Assembly: GCA_963833465.1 (NCBI GenBank) | Contig: CAWHXW010000003.1 | Span: forward strand, 62,001-126,000 | Direction: 5' to 3' | Source: Fen-1298 sp963833465 | GTDB lineage: Bacteria; Bacteroidota; Ignavibacteria; UBA10030 | Length of the DNA: 64,000 nucleotides | Shown here: in pieces, positions 16,981 through 26,564 of the stretch | Position numbering within the stretch: the first letter of the stretch is position 1 | How the letters are laid out: the number at the start of each line of letters is the position of its first letter | Notes under the pieces: model-generated | What the model saw: the letters and a program-made list of their open reading frames with translations, nothing else | Told to the model about the DNA's origin: nothing | Database searches by the model: none | Program-made: the position numbers and the translations under genes

Positions 16981-18273
16981 TTAAAATGATGTATCAAAGT
17001 CAAGTATATAGTCCATCTTACCATCATTATTTACAGCGACTTCTGTACGAATTGTAAATCCATACGGCAGAAGGAATTGCAATCCTGCCCCATATCCTGA
17101 ATACAGCGGTTGTTCCCGCACTATTTGATTGCGTGACCATAATGTTCCTGCATCGGCAAATATACCGAAATAAATTCCGTAACGAAGCTTTTGAAATTCC
17201 GGTATTCTAATCCAATCAAATTCTAAATACCTCGGCAGCAGAATAGGCAAGCGAAGCTCAATATTTGCACCGACCTGATTTTCCGCCTCAAAGATATTAT
17301 AAAAATATCCACGGATTCGTGCATCATATCCGAAGAAGACATGCTTGTACGGCGGAATAATTCCACCCCATGTAAATGTTCCAAATGTTCTCAAACCAAA
17401 GCCGCTTTCTTCATTAAACCCGAAGAATTTTCGCAAGTCGTATGAAAATGACGAGATATTCATATCAGACTCACCAAATCCATCTTTTAAAGCGCTTAGT
17501 GAGATCAGCGTGCCGTCGGTTGTATATTCGCGATTATTTCGTGTATCATATCGGTATTGAATAGCGGCAGCAAGAAATGCATCGTGCCCGGATGACGAAA
17601 TTGTCCTGTGTAGCTGCGGATCGCTCACTTGCCAGATTTCATACCCTAAAGAACCGGAAAGTGTTTGATACATACCAAAACGTTTGCCTATAGTGCCGTC
17701 CGAGAAAATATTTGAATTTTCATACTCTCCGTTACTTGTGCTTAGGTTATGTATTTTTTGAACCGTGAATACACCGGTTATAAATATATCATCTTCACTC
17801 GTTACTTTTGGGTTTTGATAGTTCAGAGTTATCCATTGATCATATCCAAAACAAATATTTGTATTTATTTTTTCATTTTGTCCCTGAAAGTTTTGATGAA
17901 TAAATCCTACGCCATAATATAGTTTTGACAGATCGCGGTATTTCATTCCCACGATCGGGTAAGGAATAATGTACCATCGCTCAAAAACAGTGACGTATAC
18001 GGATGCAGAATCCTGCTGAATAGAATAATCAATATCTACTTTATTAAATAAGCCGAGGTTGTATATATTATCCCTGTCGTGGTTAATGGCAGTTTGTGTT
18101 AGTGTATCACCTGCCTTAAGTGACATTTCGCGGAGGATCACGTAATCTTTTGTCATAATATTACCGCGAATTTGAATATTACGAATAATAATTGTTGAGT
18201 CAGATGCCGCCTGTGTCCTAAATTGTATAACGAAAAGTAAAATGATTACAAGAAGTACCGGATGTCTTGCCAC
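16981..18273 (-). CDS. Omp85/BamA-like outer-membrane protein with one POTRA domain
   Basis: 430 residues from a GTG at 18273 with GGAG just upstream. A signal peptide (about 1-22) is followed by one POTRA-like unit (about 28-100; IIIRNIQIRGNIMTKDYVIL, then LGLFNKVDIDYS). The rest is a transmembrane beta-barrel of the D15 type; GYDARIRGYFYNIFEAENQVG resembles the conserved VRGY/F motif of strand-loop 6, and LRYGIYFGIFADAG the penultimate strands. BamA has five POTRA domains, so this is a short paralogue, more like single-POTRA Omp85 proteins. Its cargo is unknown. Confidence 0.82.
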   Translation of the reverse strand: MARHPVLLVIILLFVIQFRTQAASDSTIIIRNIQIRGNIMTKDYVILREMSLKAGDTLTQTAINHDRDNIYNLGLFNKVDIDYSIQQDSASVYVTVFERWYIIPYPIVGMKYRDLSKLYYGVGFIHQNFQGQNEKINTNICFGYDQWITLNYQNPKVTSEDDIFITGVFTVQKIHNLSTSNGEYENSNIFSDGTIGKRFGMYQTLSGSLGYEIWQVSDPQLHRTISSSGHDAFLAAAIQYRYDTRNNREYTTDGTLISLSALKDGFGESDMNISSFSYDLRKFFGFNEESGFGLRTFGTFTWGGIIPPYKHVFFGYDARIRGYFYNIFEAENQVGANIELRLPILLPRYLEFDWIRIPEFQKLRYGIYFGIFADAGTLWSRNQIVREQPLYSGYGAGLQFLLPYGFTIRTEVAVNNDGKMDYILDFDTSF

Positions 18274-18375
18274 AAAACTCCAAATAAAAATTTAAATTAA
18301 AGTAATAATTATTATTGCTGGTATTTTTAATGCAGGCCGGAATCTTCAGTGCAAATATTTATCCATTGTAAAAAA

Positions 18376-21264
18376 TTATTTGTATTTTTCCGTCTGCAGA
18401 CAATTGCAGAATATATTCCGATCACCGTAAGTGTTATTGATTCGGCCGACGGACGGCCAGAATTTATTTTTCTTCAATGATGAAACCGGAAACGCTGCTT
18501 GTTCACGTGAATATTTATGATTCCATGAATCACTTGTTACAACTAAAGAAGTGTGCGGTGCATTCTTTAAAGGATTATCATTTTTATCAATTTTTTCATC
18601 TTCTATATCCTGTATTTCTTTTCTGATGGAAATCATCGCATCAATGAAGCGATCGAGTTCTGCTTTTGGCTCGCTTTCGGTCGGTTCAATCATCATTGTA
18701 TCATGAACGGGAAAAGACACAGTCGGCGCATGGAAACCGTAATCCATAAGCCGCTTCGCAATATCATCCACTTCAATTCCTGCGCGTTCTTTGAATTGAC
18801 TCATATTCAAAATAAATTCATGCCCTACTCTTCCATTCTTGCCTTGATATAAAACCTGAAAATGTTTTTCTAATTTCGATTTCAAATAGTTCGCGTTAAG
18901 AATGGCAGTTTTCGTTACTTCTTTCAATCCTTCTCCTCCAAGCATTTTGATATATGCATAGGAGATTAGTAAAATATTCGCGCTGCCCCACGGAGCGGAG
19001 GCAACTGCGTGAATTGCTTTTTCGCTACCGATTTTCACAATCGAATGTCCCGGCAGGTACGGAATAAGATGTTGCGCTACACAAATAGGTCCCATTCCCG
19101 GACCGCCGCCGCCATGCGGAATTGCGAAAGTTTTATGCAAATTGATATGGCAAACATCGGCACCAATTTTTGCAGGAGAAGTAAGTCCAATTTGTGCATT
19201 TAAATTTGCACCATCCATATATACCATACCGCCATTTTCGTGGACGATGTCGCATATCTCTTTAATATGTTCTTCAAATACTCCGTGCGTGGATGGATAA
19301 GTTACCATCAAAGCAGCGAGAGCCTCTTTGTGCAGTTTTGCCTTCGCTCTCACATCATCAATATCAATATTGCCATTTGCATCGCAATTCACGACGACAA
19401 CTTTCATTCCAGCCATTACTGCGCTGGCGGGATTAGTGCCATGCGCGGAAGATGGAATAAGTGCGACATCGCGCTGTGACTGTCCGTGATCCTGATGAAA
19501 TGCACGAATTACAAGCAAACCGGTCAGCTCACCCTGCGCGCCGGAATTCGGCTGGAGTGATGCCGCTGAAAAATCGGTTGCTTTGCAAAGAGCGCTTTCT
19601 AATTCCTCAAATATTTTAAGGTATCCTTTTGCCTGATCTGTTGGCACAAACGGATGAATGTTTGCAAACTCCTGCCACGTTAACGGAATCAATTCTGCTG
19701 CGGCATTCAATTTCATCGTACAAGAACCAAGAGGAATCATTGATGCTGTGAGCGAGAGATCTTTGTTTTCTAAACTTTTAAGATAACGCATCATAGCCGT
19801 TTCAGAATGATATGAGTTGAATACAGGATGCTGAAGATACGCGCTCATTCTTTGAAATGGAAAAGGAAATAGTACTGCCGTAAATCCAAACGGAGTATTA
19901 TGCGATTGCTTATAAACATCTGCGCCTTTAACTTTTGCAAAAACATTAATAAGTACTTCGACATCTTCGAACGAAGTAGTTTCATCAAGCGAAATACCGA
20001 CATATTTGTCTTCGATGAAGCGAAGGTTATAACCAGCTTCAAGCGCCAGTTGAAGAATTTGCATCGCTTGTTTCTTGTTAGTGATTTCTATTTTTAACGT
20101 ATCAAAATAGATTTCGTTAAGTTGTCTGAAGCCGCGTTTTATAAGTTCAGTATCCAACAATTTAGTCAAACGATGAATACGGGTCGCAATTTCCTTGATA
20201 CCTTCTGGTCCGTGATAAATTGCGTACATTGCAGACATTATAGCTAACAATGCTTGTGCAGTACAAATATTTGATGTAGCTTTTTCGCGGCGAATATGCT
20301 GTTCTCTTGTTTGAAGTGTCAGACGGTACGCATTATTATTTTGTGCATCAATTGAAACACCAACGATTCGTCCTGGCATGTTGCGAATGAATTCACTTTT
20401 AGTTGCAAAGAATGCCGCATGCGGACCACCATAGCCGAGCGGAATTCCAAATCGTTGAGAGTTGCCGACGACAATATCCGTACCGAATTCACCCGGAGGT
20501 GTAAGCAATGCTAGCGCCATTAAATCTGTTGCAACAACAGCAATTGCGCCTGCATCATGCACTTTCTTGATGAATCCGCGCCGATCAATTACTGCGCCGT
20601 CTTCACAGGGATATTGAATGAGTGCTCCGAAGAATGATTTATCAAATTCCACTGTATTAGAATTACCAACGACAATTTCAATATTATGAGGAGTGGCGCG
20701 TGTAAGAATAACATCTATCGTTTGACGGTAGCATCGCGCAGAGACAAAAAATTTATTTGCCGATATTTTTTGAGATTTATTGACGATTCCATACGCCATT
20801 GTCATTGCTTCTGCAGCGGCAGTACCCTCATCTAATAATGAAGCGTTTGCAACCGGCATTCCCGTAAGGTCTGCAACCATTGTTTGGAAATTAATAAGCG
20901 CTTCGAGCCTGCCTTGTGAAATCTCCGGCTGATATGGCGTGTATTGTGTATACCAACCAGGATTCTCCAGGACATTTCGCCTAATAACGCTTGGTGTGAT
21001 GCTGTTGTAGTACCCCTGCCCTAGATACGATTTCAAAACGATATTATTCTTTGCAATTTCACGAAGATCATTCAATATTTCATACTCTGTCTTTGCGGAG
21101 TCAATTTGAGTTTCCTGCTTACTGCGGATGATTTTTGGAATTGTTTGATCAATCAACTCATCCATAGAACTAACGCCGACGGCATTAAGCATTTCTGAAA
21201 TTTCATGCTCGCGCGGACCTAGATGGCGAGATAAAAATTCATTTTTTTGTTGTAATGTTTTCAT
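18376..21264 (-). CDS. gcvP: Glycine dehydrogenase (decarboxylating), P protein of glycine cleavage
   Basis: 962 residues, the full-length single-chain form. Two homologous PLP-fold halves are present; the C-terminal half holds the PLP lysine at about residue 710 in NLHKTFAIPHGGGGPGMG. GQGYYNSITP and NPGWYTQYTPYQPEISQGR near the N terminus are invariant in the family. The enzyme decarboxylates glycine and passes the aminomethyl group to lipoyl-GcvH, feeding methylene-THF to the folate pool. GcvT and GcvH are not in this window. ATG 21264 lies 26 bases inside rnc, so the genes are coupled. Confidence 0.97.
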   Translation of the reverse strand: MKTLQQKNEFLSRHLGPREHEISEMLNAVGVSSMDELIDQTIPKIIRSKQETQIDSAKTEYEILNDLREIAKNNIVLKSYLGQGYYNSITPSVIRRNVLENPGWYTQYTPYQPEISQGRLEALINFQTMVADLTGMPVANASLLDEGTAAAEAMTMAYGIVNKSQKISANKFFVSARCYRQTIDVILTRATPHNIEIVVGNSNTVEFDKSFFGALIQYPCEDGAVIDRRGFIKKVHDAGAIAVVATDLMALALLTPPGEFGTDIVVGNSQRFGIPLGYGGPHAAFFATKSEFIRNMPGRIVGVSIDAQNNNAYRLTLQTREQHIRREKATSNICTAQALLAIMSAMYAIYHGPEGIKEIATRIHRLTKLLDTELIKRGFRQLNEIYFDTLKIEITNKKQAMQILQLALEAGYNLRFIEDKYVGISLDETTSFEDVEVLINVFAKVKGADVYKQSHNTPFGFTAVLFPFPFQRMSAYLQHPVFNSYHSETAMMRYLKSLENKDLSLTASMIPLGSCTMKLNAAAELIPLTWQEFANIHPFVPTDQAKGYLKIFEELESALCKATDFSAASLQPNSGAQGELTGLLVIRAFHQDHGQSQRDVALIPSSAHGTNPASAVMAGMKVVVVNCDANGNIDIDDVRAKAKLHKEALAALMVTYPSTHGVFEEHIKEICDIVHENGGMVYMDGANLNAQIGLTSPAKIGADVCHINLHKTFAIPHGGGGPGMGPICVAQHLIPYLPGHSIVKIGSEKAIHAVASAPWGSANILLISYAYIKMLGGEGLKEVTKTAILNANYLKSKLEKHFQVLYQGKNGRVGHEFILNMSQFKERAGIEVDDIAKRLMDYGFHAPTVSFPVHDTMMIEPTESEPKAELDRFIDAMISIRKEIQDIEDEKIDKNDNPLKNAPHTSLVVTSDSWNHKYSREQAAFPVSSLKKNKFWPSVGRINNTYGDRNIFCNCLQTEKYK

Positions 21265-22084
21265 TCTCAGCTTTTAAGATAATAGTATTTAGTTGGAGAT
21301 ATTCAAGCGCTTTCGCAGCAGCAGCTTGTTCGGCTTCTTTCTTGCTTCTGCCGAAACCGCTGCCGTATGATTGATCTGCAATTAACACCTCTATTGTAAA
21401 ACGCCTGTCGTGTTCTGGTCCTTCTTCATGCATAACGAAATATCTTGGAATTCCTAACGAATGTGCCTGTGTATATTCCAGAAGGGTACTTTTAAAGTTA
21501 TCATCTGCTATAGCAGAATTAAACACATCTCGATTTTTCAACAGCGCAGCATAAATAAATTTTTGTGCTACTTCCAATCCGCCATCTAAATATAAAGCGC
21601 CGATTACAGATTCTACGGCATCCGCAATGATAGATTCTGAACCGTTATCGATAGATTGTGCAGCGCTAGTACTTAAGAGCATAAAATCTGATAAACGTAG
21701 ATCTTTTGCGCATTGTGCCAAAATTTTTCTATTGACCAATCGTGAACGTAATTTAGTCAATTCCCCTTCTTCCATATTAGAATAAGTTAGGAAGAGATGT
21801 TCAGCTACAACTAAGTTTAAAATTGCGTCGCCTAAAAATTCCAAACGCTCATTGGAATTCGATTTCTCTTCAAGAAATTGAAGATAGGAACGGTGAAGCA
21901 GTGCTTGTAAGAACAATTTCCAATTGCAAGGATAATAATGAATAGCTTCTGTGAATTTTGTAAAATCAAATTTTGTAGAGCGAAGTTTATCTACAAGGAA
22001 TTTGAATTGCTCGTCTCGCGAGAAACGAGAAAACCACTTTAGGCGTAATCGGCAGAAAAGCCGACGGAGTACATTATTCAACAC
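21239..22084 (-). CDS. rnc: Ribonuclease III
   Basis: 281 residues. The RNase III signature NERLEFLGDAILNLVVAEHLF (about 78-98) and the metal-ligand region ESIIADAVESVIGALYLDGG are intact. The C-terminal double-stranded RNA-binding domain ends GSGFGRSKKEAEQAAAAKALEYL. It processes rRNA precursors and other double-stranded RNA. The start is GTG 22084 or the next codon TTG 22081; a GGAG element lies too close to the GTG, which slightly favours TTG. A basic 40-residue N-terminal extension precedes the catalytic domain. It follows fabF, the common fabF-rnc order. Confidence 0.95.
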   Translation of the reverse strand: MLNNVLRRLFCRLRLKWFSRFSRDEQFKFLVDKLRSTKFDFTKFTEAIHYYPCNWKLFLQALLHRSYLQFLEEKSNSNERLEFLGDAILNLVVAEHLFLTYSNMEEGELTKLRSRLVNRKILAQCAKDLRLSDFMLLSTSAAQSIDNGSESIIADAVESVIGALYLDGGLEVAQKFIYAALLKNRDVFNSAIADDNFKSTLLEYTQAHSLGIPRYFVMHEEGPEHDRRFTIEVLIADQSYGSGFGRSKKEAEQAAAAKALEYLQLNTIILKAENENITTKK

Positions 22085-22120
22085 AACTCCTTCAGCTGCG
22101 CTGAAAATATATAGCGAGAA

Positions 22121-23387
22121 TTAGTGTTCTTCTTGATACTTTCTAAATAAAAGTGAAGCGTTATGTCCGCCAAATCCAAAAGTGTTGCTTATTGCTACAT
22201 TAACTTTCCAATCCTGTGCTTTATTTGGAATGTAATTTAAATCGCATTCCGGATCAGGAGTCTCATAGTTAATTGTCGGATGAACTCTATTGTTCTGAAT
22301 TGCTAATATGGTTGCCACAGCTTCGATTGCACCTGCCGCGCCAAGAAGATGGCCTGTCATAGATTTTGTGGAATTAACAGCAATTTTTTTTGCATGTTCT
22401 CCAAAGACCGTTTTAATAGCGGCAGTTTCAGTTTTATCGCCCGGCGGTGTTGAAGTCACCATGAGAATTCACATGATCGATATCTTCTGGAGCTAATCCT
22501 GCATCGTGAATGGCAATACGCATTGCACGTACAGCGCCTTCTCCTCCCGGTGCTGGTTCAGTGATATGGTGTGCATCTCCGGAAAAGCCAATGCCGGCGA
22601 TTTCTGCATAAATTTTTGCACTGCGATTTATAGCATGCTGTAATTCTTCCAGAATAAGAATTCCTCCACCTTCTCCCATTACAAAACCATCTCGGTCTTT
22701 ATCAAATGGACGGCTGGCTTTTTGCGGGGCGTCGTTGCGTGTTGAAAGAGCTTTTAATGCGTTGAATCCAGCGATTCCCATCGGACAAATGCTTGCTTCA
22801 CCTCCGCCCGTAACCATTACATCGGCGTCACCGCGTTGAATATGAATAAACGAATTACCAATAGAATGAGACGATGTTGCACATGCAGAAACCGTTGCGT
22901 AATTAACACCTTTTAGGCCATAAATCATTGAAATACGTCCCGCAGCAATATCTGGAATCAACATTGGGATAAAGAATGGACTTATAAGGCGCGGACCTTT
23001 TCCTTCTATAAAATTTATAAACTGCTTGTGATAAGTCCACATGCCGCCGATGCCCGAGCCGTAAATCACACCAATACGCTCGCGATCTTCTTTCTCAAAA
23101 TTCAATTCTGAATCTTTTATCGCATCCTGGCATGCGGCAAGTCCGTACAGTGTAAATAAATCGGCACGCTGTGCAAGTTTTCGATCCATATATTTTAACG
23201 GATCAAATCCTTTAACTTCACATGCGAATCTCGTATCATAAATACTGGCATCAAATAGTGTAATTGGGCCTGCACCGCTTTTTCCGTTCATCAATGCCTG
23301 CCAATACTCCTGAACGGTATTACCAAGAGGTGTAATGACACCCATTCCTGTCACAACTACTCTTCGCTTATTTGCACCAAAAGCCAT
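22121..23387 (-). pseudogene. fabF: 3-oxoacyl-ACP synthase II, interrupted by a single-base frameshift
   Basis: The N-terminal frame (23387 to about 22458) carries the active-site Cys in ATVSACATSSHSIGN and runs to DHVNSHG. The C-terminal frame resumes as TSTPPGDKTETAAIK, then NSTKSMTGHLLGAAG and the second His in NTFGFGGHNASL. Removing one C at about 22457 on the plus strand restores HGTSTPPGDKTET, the family motif. The repaired protein would be about 421 residues, normal for FabF. Neither fragment holds the complete Cys-His-His triad, so as written it is inactive. FabF elongates fatty acids and is usually essential, so a sequence error is likely, though real decay is possible. Confidence 0.88.
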
Positions 23388-23524
23388 GATTTCTTCCTCA
23401 TTAAAATATCTTGGTCCTTCGTTTAGGACTCATCAGTACACATTGTCAATCAGTAATGCTCTATTAAGGGAGCAAAGTCATGTGAAGCAATTGCTCCCTA
23501 ATACAATGTATTACCAAAGAGGAT

Positions 23525-23761
23525 TTAGATGCCCTTTGTTTTTAAATAATTAAGTACATCGCTCACGTTGGTAATTTTTTCAGCATCTTCATCCGGAATT
23601 TGAATATTGAATGCTTTTTCAAATTCCATTACTAATTCAACTGTATCAAGAGAATCTGCACCAAGATCATTTGTGAATGATGCTTCCGGTGTCACTTGAG
23701 CGGCATCAACGCCTAATTTTGACACGATAATTTCTTTTACTTTTTCAGCAGTATCTGCCAT
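23525..23761 (-). CDS. acpP: Acyl carrier protein
   Basis: 78 residues, acidic, four-helix ACP. The 4'-phosphopantetheine serine is in NDLGADSLDTVELVMEFE at about residue 37. It carries growing acyl chains between FabD, FabH, FabF and FabG, and supplies acyl groups to PlsX. It sits between fabG (50 bp) and fabF (about 137 bp); that last gap is the widest in the fab cluster and could hold an internal promoter, though none was identified. Confidence 0.97.
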   Translation of the reverse strand: MADTAEKVKEIIVSKLGVDAAQVTPEASFTNDLGADSLDTVELVMEFEKAFNIQIPDEDAEKITNVSDVLNYLKTKGI

Positions 23762-23811
23762 TGTATTACTCCTTAGTTTGTTGAAAGAATATTATTGAAT
23801 TATTTGTTCAT

Positions 23812-24558
23812 TTACATAACAAGTCCGCCGTCCACATTTAACACTTGGCCGGTAATATAACTTGCAGCCGGAGATGCGAGGAAGGCAACTACATTCGCAA
23901 TTTCTTCTGGCTTTGCAATTCGTTTCATCGGAATCACATTCATTAATGCTTCACGCTGCTGCGGTGTTAGCTTCTGAGTCATTTCTGTATCGATGAATCC
24001 AGGCGCAACTGCATTTACTTGAATATTGCGAGATGCAAATTCTTTTGCAAGTGTTTTCGTAATTCCAATGACGCCTGCTTTAGAAGCTGAATAATTTACT
24101 TGGCCTGCATTGCCCATTACACCTACAATTGATGCAATATTGACAATTTTTCCTTGTCTTTGACTAAGCATCTGCCTTGAAACGGCTTTGCAAAAATTAA
24201 ATGTTCCTTTTAAATTAATAGCGATTACCGAATCCCACTCATCTTCTGACATCCGCATTATCAAATTGTCCCTAGTAATGCCAGCGTTATTTACAAGAAT
24301 ATCTATATGCTGATATTCCTTTATCACTGCATCTACTGTAATTTGCGCCTCGGCAAAGTTGCGAACATCGGATTGAATTGCTATTGATTGAACACCTTTA
24401 GTGCGTATTAAGTTCACTACTTCATCGGCTGCACCTTCTAAACGGATATCAGTGAATGCCACATTTGCACCTTCCGAAGCAAGCTTGATGGCAATTTCCC
24501 TGCCTATGCCGCGTGCCCCGCCTGTTATTAGTGCAACTTTATTATCAAGAGAACCCAT
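23812..24558 (-). CDS. fabG: 3-oxoacyl-ACP reductase
   Basis: 248 residues, a classical SDR. The cofactor motif TGGARGIGREIA, NNAG (VNNAGITRDNL), the catalytic Ser, and YSASKAG with the Tyr-x3-Lys pair are all present. The ending PAASYITGQVLNVDGGLVM is characteristic of FabG. It reduces beta-ketoacyl-ACP with NADPH. It lies between fabD and acpP in the standard order. Confidence 0.97.
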   Translation of the reverse strand: MGSLDNKVALITGGARGIGREIAIKLASEGANVAFTDIRLEGAADEVVNLIRTKGVQSIAIQSDVRNFAEAQITVDAVIKEYQHIDILVNNAGITRDNLIMRMSEDEWDSVIAINLKGTFNFCKAVSRQMLSQRQGKIVNIASIVGVMGNAGQVNYSASKAGVIGITKTLAKEFASRNIQVNAVAPGFIDTEMTQKLTPQQREALMNVIPMKRIAKPEEIANVVAFLASPAASYITGQVLNVDGGLVM

Positions 24559-24625
24559 ATAAATCCTTTTATAACAATATTGATAAAACTATTAAACTTT
24601 ATTGACAAGTCCTATAATCCTACTT

Positions 24626-25540
24626 TTATTTTATATTTCTTATGTCACTTAGCTTTTCAATTCCAAGAATTTTGACATTGCTGTTAATCCGTTTCGCTAA
24701 TCCTTGAAGCACTTTGCCTGGACCGACTTCGATGAATGTTGTTGCGCCATCGGTAATCATGTTTAATATACTTTCTTCCCATCTTACTGGACAAACAAGT
24801 TGCTTAGTTAAAAGATCACGTATTTCATTAGAGTAACGTGTCGGTCGGGCTGTGACATTCGCAAATACCGGAATTTTAGCGTCATTGATTTCTGTTTTAT
24901 CCAACGCTGCCTTTAATCCAGTTTTTGCAGATTCCATTAACGGAGAATGAAATGCGCCGCTTACCGGAAGTTCTTTTACAATTTTTGCACCTCGTGTTTT
25001 TGCAAGCTCCATCGCTTTTCGCACGCCTGCAGATGAACCGGAGACGACAATTTGTCCGGGTGAGTTAAAATTTGCCGCTTGCACAATTCCATTTGCCGAT
25101 GCTTCTACGCACAATACATTGATCATCTTTGAATCAAGACCAACAATGGCAGCCATTGTCCCAGGATGGTCTGCACCAGCCTGTTGCATTAATTCACCGC
25201 GCAAGCGAACAAGTTTTAATCCATCTTCAAATGTCAATGCGCCTGCGGCTACTAACGCAGAATATTCACCAAGTGAATGTCCTGCAGTCATTTCGAATTG
25301 TGTTTTATTTAAAATATGGAAAAGAACAGTGCTGTGCAAAAAAATTGCCGGCTGCGTATTTTTTGTTTGTTTCAATTCCTCATCCGGACCATTAAAACAT
25401 AGTCTGCTGATTGAAAATCCAAGTATTTCGTCAGCTTTATTAAATAGTACTTTCGCTGCAGCATTGCCTTCATATAGGTCTTTGCCCATACCGACATATT
25501 GTGAACCTTGTCCAGGAAAAATAAATGCTGTTTTAATCAT
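24626..25540 (-). CDS. fabD: Malonyl-CoA:ACP transacylase
   Basis: 304 residues. FIFPGQGSQYVGMGKDLY at the N terminus, the nucleophile elbow TAGHSLGEYSALV (Ser about 90) and the catalytic His in SGAFHSPLMESA are intact. It loads malonyl from CoA onto ACP. Only five bases separate it from fabH, so the two are co-translated or nearly so. Confidence 0.97.
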   Translation of the reverse strand: MIKTAFIFPGQGSQYVGMGKDLYEGNAAAKVLFNKADEILGFSISRLCFNGPDEELKQTKNTQPAIFLHSTVLFHILNKTQFEMTAGHSLGEYSALVAAGALTFEDGLKLVRLRGELMQQAGADHPGTMAAIVGLDSKMINVLCVEASANGIVQAANFNSPGQIVVSGSSAGVRKAMELAKTRGAKIVKELPVSGAFHSPLMESAKTGLKAALDKTEINDAKIPVFANVTARPTRYSNEIRDLLTKQLVCPVRWEESILNMITDGATTFIEVGPGKVLQGLAKRINSNVKILGIEKLSDIRNIK

Positions 25541-25545
25541 AGTTA

Positions 25546-26553
25546 TTATTTTTCTTTATTTTGCAGCGACCATTTTATCAGCATCGAACCCCACGTGTAC
25601 CCGGCACCGAATGCTGCGAGAACAATATTTTGTCCACGCCGCAATTTTCCAGCTTGCCACCATTCCGATAAACAAATCGGAATCGTTGCTGCTGTTGTGT
25701 TACCGAAACGATCTATATTAATCATCACTTTGTCGTTATCGATTCCCATACGTCGCGCTGTTGCATCGATAATGCGCAAATTTGCTTGATGCGGCACAAG
25801 CCAAGCAATATCATTGCCGTTCAGATGATTACGTTCTAAAATCTCCGCTGAAACATCAGCCATTCCTACAACAGCACTCCTAAAAACCGATTTTCCATCT
25901 TGAAAAACATAATGCATTTTTTTATCAACCGTTTCGTGAGTTGGTGGGTTTAGACTTCCTCCGCCTTTTAAATTCAAAAAAGGTCCACCGGAACCATCAC
26001 TGTATAAACATTGATCGACAATACCGTAATCTTTTTCATCTGTCGGTTCAAGCAATACAGCCCCAGCGGCATCACCAAACAAAATACAAGTGTTGCGATC
26101 AGTATAATCGGTGATGGAGCTCATCTTATCCGCGCCGACAACGATGACCTTGGAGTGCACTCCAGTTTCAATGAAGCGCGCGCCAACGCTAAGGGCATAT
26201 AGAAATCCAGAGCATGCCGCGTTCAGATCAAATCCCCATGCTTTGCTAGCACCAATTTTTTCTTGCACAACATATGCTGTTGCCGGCAGCATCATGTCCG
26301 GTGTAATAGTTGCAACGATTAGTAAATCAATTTCTTTGGCAGCAATACCTCGATTAATCAGAACTTGCTGGACTGCCTTTACAGCCATATCTGAGGTCGC
26401 TCCTTTTTCAAGTATGCGTCTCTCACGGATACCAGTGCGTGTACGAATCCATTCATCGTTAGTATCAACCATTTTTTCGAGATCAGTATTCGTGAGAATC
26501 TTTTCTGGAACATAGTGACTAACCGCCGTAATTGTTGCTCGCTGTAATTCCAT
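25546..26553 (-). CDS. fabH: 3-oxoacyl-ACP synthase III
   Basis: 335 residues. The active-site Cys is in LNAACSGFLYALS, the His in WLVPHQANLRIIDATA and the Asn in FGNTTAATIP. FabH starts fatty-acid synthesis by condensing an acyl-CoA with malonyl-ACP. It follows plsX by 11 bases. Branched- or straight-chain primer preference cannot be read from these motifs. Confidence 0.97.
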   Translation of the reverse strand: MELQRATITAVSHYVPEKILTNTDLEKMVDTNDEWIRTRTGIRERRILEKGATSDMAVKAVQQVLINRGIAAKEIDLLIVATITPDMMLPATAYVVQEKIGASKAWGFDLNAACSGFLYALSVGARFIETGVHSKVIVVGADKMSSITDYTDRNTCILFGDAAGAVLLEPTDEKDYGIVDQCLYSDGSGGPFLNLKGGGSLNPPTHETVDKKMHYVFQDGKSVFRSAVVGMADVSAEILERNHLNGNDIAWLVPHQANLRIIDATARRMGIDNDKVMINIDRFGNTTAATIPICLSEWWQAGKLRRGQNIVLAAFGAGYTWGSMLIKWSLQNKEK

Positions 26554-26564
26554 CGTAACTTTAA

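Noticed and set aside
25119..25721. 200-codon rightward frame across fabD/fabH
   Set aside because: Antisense to two complete enzymes with all active-site motifs; composition is unlike a protein.
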